64,000 nucleotides of DNA, taken from contig CM043700.1 of the NCBI GenBank assembly GCA_023935145.1, forward strand, positions 41,210,620 to 41,274,619, given 5' to 3'. Below, piece by piece: positions 20,928 through 32,515 of this stretch; within the stretch, counting starts at the first letter, position 1, and every line of letters begins with the position of its first letter. Source of the stretch: Bretschneidera sinensis. Lineage: Eukaryota; Streptophyta; Magnoliopsida; Brassicales; Akaniaceae. The notes under the pieces were generated by a model that worked only from the letters and a program-made list of their open reading frames with translations, was not told the DNA's origin and searched no databases. A program made the translations under genes and the position numbers.

Positions 20928-23379
20928 TGAGGTGTAATACCCGTATTCGTAAAGTAAGTGCAAAGAAGTAATTTAATAAATACGACATGAAGTTTAAATA
21001 ATATAGTTACGCGAAAGATGTGGTATTGAATAAAATAATTCTTTTTTGAAAAAAAAAATTCGGGACATTGACGTCATTAAAAGAAGAGAAGTAAAAAAAA
21101 AAACTTTGGATCTGAATGTCCAAAAGCAAGAAAAGGAAAGAAAATAAAAAAATATATAAAAAAGTTAAAAAAAAAAAACCAACAAAGTCAAAAAAGGGGG
21201 GTAGCAGGTGGCAAAACCTGTTGCCAGGCCAAAATGAAAGAAATGGTAAGTTGACACATTTTAGTGTCGTGGCAATGGGAGAATTGGGGGGACTCTTGTT
21301 GATGCTTGCAAATTGGTAAGTTGCCGAGATTTTGGGGCAGCAACCATGTATATATATACACCTCTGTGAAATCTGTTTACAGATTTCACATAGCTCCTTT
21401 CAATTTCTTGTTTTCTCAAATCTCTTAGGGACCCAAAGAAATGCTAAAAGAACAAAATTTTGAAGGAATTTTCTGTGGAATTTCATAAAGAATTAAGAAT
21501 AGCTATTAGAAAAGTAGAAGGTGTTGGTGAGCTACAACCGGGGGAATTTTTGAGAGAGACAGACAAAGAGGTGATCCACGGGTAGCTTTAAGAGCTACAT
21601 GATGAGTTGGATTTACTTTAAGTAGTCCAAATAAAAATGAAAAATTTAGTGATAATAGTAAAATAAATTATTAGCTTATGTTGTGGTGATAGATAAAGAT
21701 TTGATTGATATTTATGATATGAATTTTAGACATGTAAAAAAATTATTAAGAGAAAAATAATATTTTTGGGGATAATAAGTTGATTTAATAATAAAACGAT
21801 AAGTGAAATTCTTAATGAGTTATATTGATGTTTTGATACAAATTTTGAGGAGATGAATTTTTGTGGGTCTTGTCAAACTTTAATAGATGGTTTGATGTGA
21901 ATTTGGGATGAGAGAGATTTAGTGGAATTTTATATAATTTGATAAAAATCAAGATGATTTTGATGTGATTTGGGATGAGAGGAATTTAGTGGAATTTTTG
22001 TTGTATAAATTTGAGAATAATCAGGATAGTCAATTTAAGTGTGTTGAATTTATATGTTGTTTTATATTACTGTTGATATGTATATTTCATATCATTGTTC
22101 ATCTGCATATGCATTAAATAAAAAGAAAAGAACCGAGAAGGCAGTCGGTCTAATAAAAAAATGAAAGAACCGGGAAGACAGCCAGTCTAATGAAAATGAA
22201 AGAACCGGGAAGACAGCCGGTCTAATGAAAATGAAAGAACCAGGAAGGCAGCCGGTCTAATAAAAATGAAAGAATCGGGAAGACAGCCGGTCTAAGATAA
22301 TAACAACCTGTCGACAGGTGGGAAGACGTTCTCATCATATGCATTCATTGCATTACATCTGTTTTAATTATTGCTTGCATTATTGAAATGCTGAGATGTG
22401 GTATATTATTGTGATTATAATTATAGATGATTGAGTCTAACAGAAAGAGACAATTATGATGATAAGATTATTGAAATGCTGAGGCGTGGTGTATTATTAT
22501 GATTAAAATTATAGATGATTGAGTCTCATAGAAAGAGACCGTTATGATGATAAGATTATTGAAATGCTAAGGCGTGGTGTATTATTATGATTAAAATTAT
22601 AGATGATTGAGTCTCACAAAAAGAGACAGTTATGATGATAAAATTATTGAAATGCTGAGGAGTGGTGTATTATTATGATTAAAATTATAGATGATTGAGT
22701 CTCACAGAAAGAGACCGTTATGATGATAAAATTATTGAAATGCTGAGGTGTGGTGTATTATTGTGAATATAAATATAAATGGATGAGTCTCACAGAGAGA
22801 CAGTTATGGTGATAAGAATAATCTAGATGGTAGACTTTATGATGTGAACCTCATTATGAGGTAATTACAAGATTGTTGGTGGTATTAAGGTGAACAAATA
22901 AATAAGAGGAAGAGATTGATAGAGAATAAATATCATGACATGTGTAATGATAGTAGAGTGCTAGTATCGAGGGTATGAGATATAAATTGATTAAATATTA
23001 AAAGATTGTTTATACAAATGAGTACTTTTAGTAAATTTAATTCACTGAGCTTGTGAAACTCACTCCTCATTGTACAATGATTTTCAGGTAGCAGACTTGA
23101 CAAATAGTTTGGTGAGTTGAAGTTCAGAAAAAATCATTTTTGTAAGCCACGTGCGTATCATCATCCTCAGACTAATGAGAAAATAGAATGAAAAATTTAT
23201 TTGTAAATATTCATGCATTTTACGTTGTATAGAATGTTTAAAGATGGGATTGATGAGGTAAAAATTTTTCTTTTGGTGTTATTTTTTTTATTGTTGCATA
23301 TATGTGTCATGCTGAGATTCTCAAAATGTGATGATACCGTTTCGGGGGTGGCCAACCCGGGATGGGTCATTACATGAGG
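20928..23379 (+). mobile_element. Solo LTR of the chromovirus family with 5-bp target duplication
   Basis: An LTR of 2442 bp (20933-23374) begins TGTAATACCCG and ends GGGTCATTACA, bounded on both sides by TGAGG (20928-20932 and 23375-23379). There is no internal region, so recombination between two LTRs removed the element. It is the same family as the element at 1-7569, in opposite orientation. It carries the 35-bp repeat (about 22128-22296) and an 88-bp tandem repeat with five copies (22385-22825) that is single in the other LTR. A putative TATA box lies at 21349-21361. Confidence 0.96.
22385..22825. repeat. 88-bp tandem repeat in the solo LTR, five copies
   Basis: GAAATGCTGAG recurs at 22385, 22473, 22561, 22649 and 22737, exactly 88 bp apart (one copy reads GCTAAG). 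The related LTR at 5351-7569 has only one such unit. Confidence 0.93.
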
Positions 23380-23760
23380 TGTGGAGGAGGAGGTGGTCAG
23401 GGGAGGAGTAGGGAAAAGAAGAAGAGGCGTGGGGAGGAGAGAGGATAAAGAAGAGAGGAGGAGGAAGAAGGAAAGATGAGAAGGGAAAGGGAAAGGGAAA
23501 GGTGAGGCACGAAGGAGGAGGGGGCCAGGGGAGGAGAAGGAAAAAGAAGAAAAAGTGCAGCTAGGAGGGAGGTGGAGAGAGGAGGAGGAGGCTGCGCAAT
23601 CTGGTGAGGCGCGGATGAGAAGGAGGGCGAAGGATAAGGGAAAGGGAAAGGGAAAAGAGGAGGGAAGACAAGGGAATGAGGGGGAAGGAGGTACGGTAGC
23701 GCTAGGGAGGAAAGGGAAGGGGCAGTGGTGCGGGAGAGGAGGGGGAAGGGGTGGCTAAGA
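23380..23760 (+). repeat. Purine-rich (GA) tract flanking the solo LTR
   Basis: Nearly pure G and A on the plus strand, continuous with 20860-20932 before the solo LTR inserted. It contains GGGAAAGGGAAAGGG repeats. The open frames on both strands follow from composition. Confidence 0.85.
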
Positions 23761-24799
23761 GGGAGGGGTTTAAAAAAAATTAATCCCACTTCCATGGGAT
23801 TAATTTTGTCATAGGGGAGAAGGTGGGACAGATTTTGAGGGATTAAGACCAACTTAATCTCAACTTAATCCCAAACGAATAGTTAGTCCCTCCAACCAAA
23901 CATGGGACTAGCTGTTCATGTGAAATTAGCTAATACAATCTCATGTCAGTACCCCAAAGCAAACAGGTCATAACAGTATGTTTTGGAGTTTAGAGGGAAG
24001 GGGAAGGGGGGGTTTTTTTTTAACACCAAAACCCTTGTTTGGGTGTTGAAAAAATAATGAAATGGTAAAAGAGGGTAAAATACATTCCCTTTGTTTGGTT
24101 AGGAAGGGAAAGAGAAGGGAATTGATAAGTTATAATTGTCATATTACAAATATGTTATTCCTTATAAAATTTAAGCCATTAAAAAAGGGTAAATATGAAA
24201 TTACACAATATAACATTTAATCCACAATCTCCTCCCCTCCTACATCCCCAAATTGAGGGTTATTAAAAGTCGAGGTTTGGAGGAATCGGGGTAATTAAAT
24301 CCTTTCCAATCCCCCTCTCCCTCCCTAATAAAACAAAAAAGAAAATCTTTCAAACATGAGTATGATGCTAGAATTACATGTTTGGTACAAGTAATCTAGA
24401 ATTACATGCAACTCATTTTAGGGATCTGTTACCTATAATCTGTTGGTTCGACATGAAATTACCTATAATCTGATATAATATGATAAATCTGATGATCAAG
24501 CCTAGCTTAGAAATCAGAATACTGTTACTTGACATGTAATTATTAGTATTGAAAGCAATTATTTTATTTGCATATATACAAAGGCAGAAAAATTAAGGTA
24601 TTGTGGTGATTAACCAATGCAAATGAATGATGTATCCATGTACATTTGCTTATAAGCTGTTTATTCAAGTTTATAAGCTACTTATTCAGCTCATTTAAAA
24701 CATAAACGGTTGAATATCAACAATCTCAAAGTACCTCACTGCTTCTACAGTGGTTCCAAATTATTGTCACATATTTCGATCATTCTATGATTTCCAGCT
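23761..24799. other. Intergenic DNA with MITE-like remnants
   Basis: GGGATTAAGACCAACTTAATC and CCAAACATGGGAC (23840-23910) resemble the far side of the element broken by the solo LTR. No gene seen. From about 24560 the sequence is shared with 27730-27867 and 33470-33530. Confidence 0.4.
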
Positions 24800-25180
24800 T
24801 CATAGCTTGAACAATTCAAGGTTAGACTTTACATCAACTCCCGTGGACAAATATAGTAGCAATATATTCACTTGGTAGAAAATCTTTGTAAAGTGGTGGA
24901 TTATCTTCTGATATTAAGTCCTTGATTGAGCCAAAAAGCTTTGAGGGTAATATAGCTGATCCTATGAAAAAACATGCCACAGAAATCCGAGTGCTTGTCA
25001 GTTCCAATGGTTAGCACTGGCTCAGGGGATGGAGGGTAGTAAATACGGACAAAGGTGCACCCCTTGGCACATTCCATGACTTGTAAATGGTCAGGTTTTT
25101 GCACTAGGGCCTCCGATAATAATTTGAAAAGAGTGTTCCCCAATTCCTTCCCATGCTTTACATACTCCATCGAAGAATAT
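24800..25180 (-). pseudogene. 2-oxoglutarate dioxygenase pseudogene, exon 2 fused to exon 3
   Basis: Minus strand. It opens at a splice acceptor (25181-25183) and reads the start of exon 2 (MEYVKHGKELGNTLFKLLSE, then YYPPSPEP) down to KHSD, which is the HxD iron site. Directly after the GAT of that Asp the sequence jumps into the end of exon 3 (ISVACFF, LFGSIKD, EDNPPLYKDF in another frame). The second half of exon 2, intron 2 and the start of exon 3, including the distal iron-binding His, are gone. A short GAT overlap at the junction suggests a microhomology deletion. It is a paralogue of the intact gene at 33801-35710. No exon 1 was found. Confidence 0.88.
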
Positions 25181-25479
25181 CTGTATATATAATTTAAGTT
25201 AAATGTTATGTTGTGGAAGTTTAATTACCTATAGTTATCGATTTACATTGCAGGAAAGGGTTGAAAGTCTGATGATTCACATCCCTCATCGATAAAGCAA
25301 TGAAAACATCTTAGTATATATGTAATGTAAAACACTAAGCAGTAAAATCTGCTCGTCAGTTTAATAGAAAAATTCATAGATGGGAGAAGCCCAACTATAG
25401 GATGTTCAACACTTAAAACAAGAAGGAAAGTACAACATATTCATCCATGATTGCTTTTGCAACTTGAAATGAGTTTTCC

Positions 25480-25632
25480 CATTAACAGAGGGGAATTTTC
25501 TTCGGACAACAACTTCTTTAACACTAAAATGTTCCACATTTTTAACTTCTTGTTAAAAAGCAAGCTACAGATATTCTGGGGCCTATAAAATTTGCCGACA
25601 CTCAAATCTTCCACACTTTTGTACTTGTCGTT
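25480..25632 (-). pseudogene. Dioxygenase exon 3 fragment, frameshifted
   Basis: Matches the exon-3 fragment at 35710-35865 almost base for base (AAGCAAGCTACAGATATTCT), with small indels that break the frame after NDKYKSVE. The same neighbour follows (AATTATGTAAACAAGTTCAC), so it belongs to the duplicated block. Confidence 0.8.
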
Positions 25633-25639
25633 ATATGTC

Positions 25640-26183
25640 AGCTGTTATATCACAATAATTATGTAAACAAGTTCACTAACACATTAAATTGTTCCTCTAA
25701 GTCGCAAAAATCACAGTAGAACATATCAAGCAGGATTTGAACAAACAAAAAACATCAAATTGTTCTGTTAGAAGCAGGATTCAGGAAAGCAAGTTATTCT
25801 AATTAATATATGATTGAATCAAAATTGTCAAAAGGGGTGAACTCAATTGAAGGGTAATAGTAGTTTCACGCCTGAAAGACACTAGCCAATCGATGAACAA
25901 CACATGGCAATTAGGAAAACAGCAAATAGTAATTTCTCATAACTAAATAAAGAAGTTTGTCTTATAACCCTATGGTTCTCTCAATTTTCACTAAATTCTC
26001 TACTTGAGTTGAGTTCTAACTTAAAAGTCTCAGAGTTCTAGTATATGTGCTCTCATGCACAAGCATCAAGGAGTCATGGAGGTTCCTAACCCTAACAACT
26101 CAACCTTGTGAGAATCAACCAATCTTGACTGGTTCGTTCCCAATTGGACTCTCGCCATAAGGCAGTTGCCGTGAAAGACGTCT
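25640..26183. other. Intergenic DNA, no gene recognised
   Basis: AT-rich, interrupted on the right by the copia solo LTR; the sequence resumes at 27397. Confidence 0.4.
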
Positions 26184-27396
26184 TGTTAGGATATTTTATA
26201 TCCTAATGTATTTAATTTTGATGTAGATAAAACATATCTATTTAACTAACAAGTTAATTTGAGTGTGCAGGTTTAATTATTTATTTTGCAAAGGAACAAG
26301 CCAAACAGGCCTTAGCAAATAAAGTGTTTACTTTAAAAGCAAACCAAACAAGCCTTTCAAACTAATAGATCAAGTTGGATGCTTTGATCTCACATCAACG
26401 GCTTAATCTTCAAAAGGACTACAGCACGTGAAAAATAGAAAAAAGACAGTTTCATCATTGATTTCAAAGTGTAGCAAACATAAGAATTTGGTGAGATCAC
26501 AATCACATGATTTCATTAACCAAAGAATATACAAGAATTTCGTGAAGACAATTGACTACAAATTGAGTGGAGGGGCAACCATCAAAAGTTTATAAATAAA
26601 CTAAAGTTTTTGAACAAATGAAATCAAAGGGATTTCCCATGGGAGACAACAGCACAAAACGCGACGACATTTAGTGCACACGAGACCAGAGGAGAATCAG
26701 AGGCAAGAGTGAAGTTGATAGAGGCAGTTGACATGACCAGTAGTGTACCAGTCGACTACTAAGTGAACTTGTCGACTACTGAGTTGACTACCAAGCAGAG
26801 CCGGTCGACTACTAAGAGAGAAATAGTTGAACGGTGAGTCAGTCGGTGGTGGAACTAGTAGACCGGTAAGTCGATCAATAGAAGTTTCAACGTTTTATAA
26901 AGACCAATCAGAAGACCTGGTCTACTGAGGAGAAGGAAGTTTTCATTTTTGAAAAGCGTGGTTGAAGCTATAAATCAGAGTTTGTTGAAGGGAGTTCAGT
27001 ACAAGAGCAAGAAGAAAAAATTCAATCTCAGTTTTACATAGAGCCTAAAGATTCAATGTTTACTACTTTGGTAGTGTTTAAATCTATAGTGTAAAAATAA
27101 GAGTTTGAGAGAGATCTCTTTTGTAAGGTTTTCTTGCTACTTATAAAGTAAGACAAGGTGTAAAAGTTTGTCTGGTACTCGAAAATCCAAGCCAAGTGTA
27201 ATCGTTGAGATTAGTGGAACTTAGTAAACCGGGAAGAAGCCTATTGAAGAAGTGGACGTAGACTCATCGCCGAACCACTATAAATCTTTGTGTCCCTTTT
27301 TCTCTCTTTCTGTTAAAATTTTTTAATTGCTCGTATTAATATTATTATTGCTCTAACTAAATTAATATGTTCTTTTAATCATCATATTTCCTAACA
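26184..27396 (+). mobile_element. Solo LTR, probably Ty1/copia
   Basis: 1213 bp with matched ends, TGTTAGGATAT at the left and ATATTTCCTAACA at the right. The five flanking bases are CGTCT and TGTCT, a target duplication with one change. Near the 3' end it carries AGTGGACGTAGACTCATCG and CGAACCACTATAAATCTTTG, which I know from copia LTRs. Between 26745 and 26880 the motif GTCGACTAC is repeated several times. Orientation is inferred from those blocks. Confidence 0.82.
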
Positions 27397-27867
27397 TGTC
27401 TTAATCACACGACTACAGTTCAATGCTTTGGATGAAAGAAATCGACAACTTAACAGCATTGCTCCAAAATCTCCTACCGCAAGATCTCCCGGAGAAATCC
27501 ATATCTAAAGGACTCCAACGAAGCCGTAACCATGGGCAAAGCAATAGACAAAACACTGAAGCCCGACATCGTAATCCATATCAGAAATCGACTCATTTGA
27601 TTTTTGATACCCTTACCAGAAGTCATCCATAAGATTGACAGGAGCAACATCGACTGGAGGCTGAACTAGGTGAACAAGCAGTTAATCTGACGATCAATCA
27701 AGCCTTGGAAATCATAACACTGCGAGTTACCAGTGACATAATTATTTGCATATATATAAAAGCAGAAAAATTTAGGTATCAAGCAAATGGTCCAACTTGA
27801 GTAAGGTGTTGGTTAACCAATACAAATACATGATGCATCCATGTACATTTGCTTATAAGCTGTTTCT
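27397..27867. other. Intergenic DNA between the copia elements
   Basis: A 69-codon open frame at 27423-27632 has no family I recognise. The part from 27730 on repeats 24560-24700, showing the flank of the duplicated dioxygenase block. Confidence 0.4.
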
Positions 27868-28835
27868 CGAAATCACCTTAGCAAGATGCCTAGATGGTGA
27901 TCTTCCAAACACCCAAGTCTTGAATGACTTGTAGAAAGAATTTCAACAATCGAACACAAGAACAGAAAATCAAAGAAAGAAAGAAGACAAGTAATTTGTT
28001 GTCGAGGTTCAGCAATGTGCCTACGTCCCCGTGAGTTCCTCCGAACTCTCTGCACTATCTCAATGGTTCTTACAAAGTTACAGCAATCCCCTTCAAGAAT
28101 CCAAGTTCTTGAAGAAACAAGAAGAGAAGGAAGAAGATGAGAACTCAACAATGTTCTCTAATCTAATCTAGACTCTCTCTAACTTATTAAAACCAACCTC
28201 ACAACAAGAGTCCCTCTTGTGTTTATATCTCTCACACAATTCTCTCTTGTGTTTACAATGATCTCACAATGTCACAAAACTCTCTTGTATGTGTGTTTTT
28301 TTGTATCTGGTATTATCTTATGAAATGAGGCCTTGAGAACCCCTTTTATAGCCTCTTAATTATTGGACATTCTTGTGAGTCATTATTCTCCATTTGATCA
28401 TGTTCTTCCTTTAATCTCAGCCCTACATCACTCTCCAAGTGATGCTGTGCGTTTTGGTGTGGTGCACACATGATTGGAGAGGTCTTATGCATGCTGGATC
28501 ATGTGTGCAACCATGTACTGTGTGTTGCGGCGCTGGTGCTGTGTGCTGCGGTGCTGGGCGAGGGCTGGTGTGCTGCTTGCTGTGAGGTGCAGCGCTGGGC
28601 AGGGTGTGCTGCGCCCTGACCTGATGTTGCAACCTCCTGATGCTGTGCGCACACTTCTTGCTTGTGTGCTGAAACTTGCACAGCAGTGTGCCTGACCTTC
28701 CCATGCTCAAAATTGAGGCACACACATGTGTGCAACCTTATAACTTGCTGAACTTTGATATCCCACAATTGGTTTGGACATTAACCAACCTTAGACCATG
28801 TTTGGACATGTTTGAAACTTAGACAAATAACAACA
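27868..28835 (-). repeat. 3' LTR of the copia element
   Basis: Ends ATAACAACA at 28835. It aligns with 32516-33466 throughout; it has an extra ~18 bp of a GCTG-rich stretch near 28520-28545. Confidence 0.9.
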
Positions 28836-28914
28836 ATCTCTACCTTTGTCTAAGTGTTCAACCTGAACCATTGTGCAGAAAGCTTCGGGATCCAAACTCA
28901 TATTGAGTTACCAA

Positions 28915-30717
28915 TTAACCAACTCCAATCCTAAGTAATTCAAGGCAATGATTGAACTTACTTAGAGGTAGAACTTTAGTACCTAAATCTGCAGGACTTT
29001 CCTCCATGGTCTTCTTGTCAACATGAATGCATCCTTCCGTATCATTTTCTGGAATGTAATGATACCGAACATCCATATACTTTGTCCCCTCATGGAACAC
29101 CGGATTCCTCCACAAGTGCCCCACACTTTGGCTATCCAAAGACACCACAACCTGCTCTTTTAGGACCTCCCACTCGTCCAACAACCCTTTGCACCCCACA
29201 GCCTCCTTTATGGCTTCCATAGCTGCTACGCATTCTGCCCCGGTTGTTATGAGTGCTACCATTGGCTGCCACTGAGCCTCCTTGTTCCTCAGCAACCACT
29301 TCATCCCAAGCCAATGCTCTTTTCCGGGATTACTCACAAGTTTGCTGAGAACACCTATTGCCCAAGAAACCCTCAACCGGCTTCTCTCCTTTTCTTGGAT
29401 GATTCTCATCCCAAGGATCTTTTGTGCAAGGCTGAGATCCTTCCTCTCGAACTTCTCACTAAGTTGAGATGTAAACCTTTCCATCCTCTCCCTGCTGTTC
29501 CAAACCAACAACCCATTAATGACATAGATGAGGATACTCACCATCTTCTCCACCTTGTGTCCAGGTGAGAAAGTTCTTGTGAAATCTATGTCTTCTTTCC
29601 TTGTGAACCCATTCGCTACCAGCCTAGCCTTGTTCCGGACTTCATCTCTTGGAGGGCACCCTTTTTTGATCTTGTAAGTGCACTTACATTCCCCAACTTT
29701 CTGATTTCCTGGAATTTTTACCAATTCCGAGAAGTTTTTCTTCCTCAAAGAATCCATTTCTTCCTTTATAGCCAGCTGCCACTTTGACGAATCCTTACAC
29801 TCCATGGCATCCGTGTAAGTTTCTGGTTCAGCCATCCCTCATTCTTTCCAAGGAGCTGCTGCATCCGCAGTATCTGCAAACCCACATCTTGAAGGTGGTC
29901 CGACCAACCTTCTTTCCCGGTCTCTTATGAGCTGAAAGTCCTTCTGTCTTGCTGCAGCATCCTTTTATTGTTCAGCCTCTTCTTGAGTTTCTTGAGCTTG
30001 GCAATCATCCAAGGGCTCTACCTGGTCCGAACCCTCTTGCCTCCTTTGCTCTACCTGAACAGAATATCCCTTGATGCTATGCTCAACAATTTCTGAATCG
30101 GTTTGCTCACTAGCCCCTGCAGGGTTAGTTTTCTCCAAGTAAGGAAATAATAATTCATTAAAGACAACATCCCTACTTACAATCAGTTTCATGCCCTTCT
30201 TTTCTAAGGACCATAACCTATATCCCTTAACCCCATCACTATATCCTAGAAATACACATTTTCTAGACCTAGGGCCAAGTTTATCCTCCTTTTGATGTGC
30301 ATATGCTGCACAACCAAAAGTCTTAAAGTTGTCCAACTCATGGGGTTTTTCACTCCACAACTCTTCGGGAGTCTTATGGTATACAATCCTAGAGGGTGAT
30401 CTATTAATCAAATATGCAGCTGTAGACACCGTTTCCCCCCAAAAACATTTGGGTAATCCGGATTTATTTAACATGCACCTAACCTTTTCCCTAAGGGTCT
30501 TATTCATCAACTCAGCAACTCCACTTTGCTGAGGGGTTTCCACAACCGTCCTATGTCTTAGAATGCCATTTAACCTACAGAATTGATCAAGTTCTTGGTT
30601 AAAAATTTCTAAGCCATTATTGGTTCTTATCCCCTTAACTACTCTACCCATTTGAGTCTCAACCAGCCCTTTCCACACCACTAACTTATTCAATGCATCT
30701 GATTTATTTTTCACCAA
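28915..30717 (-). pseudogene. Copia integrase (C-part), RT and RNase H, defective
   Basis: 29965-30717 continues the integrase: the usual TDNG motif reads RTNNGLE, so the second catalytic Asp is Asn, while Glu in GVAELMN is kept. The GKGC-like end domain follows (KTFGCAAYAHQKEDKLGPRS). The RT part (28915-29835) starts normally (SKWQLAIKEEMDSL) but jumps from FTRTFSPG to the palm's YV block, losing roughly 150 residues. The YVDD site reads YVIN. RNase H is partly readable (GAECVAAMEAIKEA, then SVGHLWRNPVFHEGTKYMDV). No copying activity can be expected. Confidence 0.9.
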
Positions 30718-30723
30718 ATAAAC

Positions 30724-32274
30724 CTACACTTTTCTTGAATAATCATCAATTAAAGACAGAAAGTAAATGTTACCTCCCTGTGTTGGTGTCCTAGCTGGTC
30801 CCCAAAGGTCCGCATGAATGTAGTCAAGAATGCCCTTAGCCTTGTGCACTCCGGTGTTGAAGCTGACCCGGTGTTGCTTCTCAAGAACACAACACTCGCA
30901 GAAATCAAGTTCCTCTACTTTGTCTCCACCAAGTAGGCCATCCTTGCTGAGAATTTGCAGGTCCTCTTCGCTCATATGTCCCAAGCGAGTGTGCCGAAGG
31001 GCTGCCTCATCCATCTCAGCCATCAAGCTTGCTGCTTGATCCTTGATTTCCATGTCTCCGATCATCTCATAGAGTCCATCGTTTCTTGCTGCCTTGATCA
31101 TTACCAAAGATCCCTTGGCTACCTTGATCTTTCCTCCCTCTATCTTGCATGTATAGCCCATGGAATCCAGCTGTCCCAATGAGATCAAGTTCCTCTTCAA
31201 ATCTGGAACATACCTCACATTTTCCAGCAGCCTTGTGACTTCATCAAACATCCTCAATTGGATGTCTCCAATCCCTCTCACATGGCAAGAATTATCATTC
31301 CCCAAGAAGAAACTTCCATCATTGATCTTCTTGAAATTATTAAACCATTCTTTGTGAGGGCACATATGATGAGTGCACCCGGAATCAAGAATCCGCTTTC
31401 CGCTGCCTTGCCTCCTGCTCACATCCGAGTGCACAACAAGAATATCATCACCTTGCTGTTCTCCCATGGCAACCGAAGCCTCTCCATTGTTGGTATGGCT
31501 TCTCCTCTCATCCCACATCCTCTTCTTGCAATCTTTCTTGAAATGGCCCTCCTTGTTGCAGTAGAAGCACCTCCTTCCTCCAACCCTTGGTTTAGAGTGT
31601 GCTCTCCTATGGCTTTCTCCTCTACCATTGTCCCGGTAGTAGCCATTGTTACTGCCATTCCGAGCTGCTGGCCTTCCTCTTATGAACTGCCCTTCACCAC
31701 TTGATGTCTCCTTCATCTTGGCGTTGAAATCATGTGCCCTTATGACATTGATCACAATCTCCTTTGTCAAACTATCTCTCCCATACTCAATTGCATTAAT
31801 CAAATTGTCAAAGCAATCTGGAAGTGAATTTAATAAAATGACAGCCAATTGTTCATCCGGAAAAGTAATGCTACAGCTATTCAAATCTTGAACTAGCTTG
31901 TTTAAGACATCAAGATTATCTTGCAATTCTTTACTAGGGTCCATTTTAAAAGCAAAGATTCTTTTAAGAAGATAAATTTTGTTAGGAAGAGTTTTGGTAA
32001 GAAACAACTCATCTAGTTTCTTCCATATGACAGTCGGATCCTCCGAGTCTCCGCACTCCCTTGTGACACTATCCGACATGTGCAAGAAGATGCTGCTGTA
32101 GGCTGTCTTCTTCATCTCGGTCCGTTGGTCCTCCGTGACACTTGCTGGAAAAACATCATCTTCTCCAATAGCCAAGTCTACTTTCTGCTGCATTAGAACC
32201 GCCTTGATCTTCCGCTTCCATAAGGTAAAGTCCCCCTTTCCATCAAACTTCTCCACACAGAAATTTGAAGCCAT
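30724..32274 (-). pseudogene. Copia gag, protease and integrase N-part
   Basis: 516 codons from ATG at 32274. The gag start is typical of the TNT1-94-like group (FDGKGDFTLWKRKIKAVL). A CCHC knuckle CFYCNKEGHFKKDC lies at residues ~235-248, the protease motif ILDSGCTHHM at ~295 and the integrase HHCC finger (HTRLGHMSEED, CECCVLEKQ) at ~430-465. The first catalytic Asp is in YIHADLWGP near 490. A TAG directly after SRKV replaces a conserved Trp and separates this from the downstream frame at 30717. Apart from that stop the frame is intact. Confidence 0.92.
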
Positions 32275-32502
32275 CTTTTGCGGACAAGATCCTAGATTTG
32301 TGCACTAACCACAACTACTTTCTTCAACCTCAAGAACACAGATCGAAGATGGATCTTTAACACCGTTCTTGAATCAACCTTCAAGAACACGACCGGATCT
32401 TGATCTTTACACCGTTCTTGATTCACCCAAGAAGTTTGATCTTTGATTCTTGGAGTCTTGGCTCCATACCTTCTACTTCTTGTTCCGATAACCAGCTGCT
32501 AT

Positions 32503-32513
32503 GCTCTGATACC
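32503..32513 (-). promoter_or_regulatory. Primer binding site of the copia element
   Basis: GGTATCAGAGC on the minus strand, two bases from the 5' LTR. It matches the initiator tRNA-Met 3' end. Confidence 0.85.
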
Positions 32514-32515
32514 CC

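Noticed and set aside
20629..20937. 102-codon frame starting in the TA repeat
   Set aside because: Its start is the microsatellite and its end is the GA tract, cut by the solo LTR.
23397..23852. 151-codon Pro/Ser/Leu-rich frame on the minus strand
   Set aside because: Complement of the GA tract; no domain, composition only.
28423..28768. Open frames rich in Cys, Gln and His in the copia LTR (also 33075-33399)
   Set aside because: Present in both LTRs, on both strands, produced by GCTG-rich sequence; no protein family.
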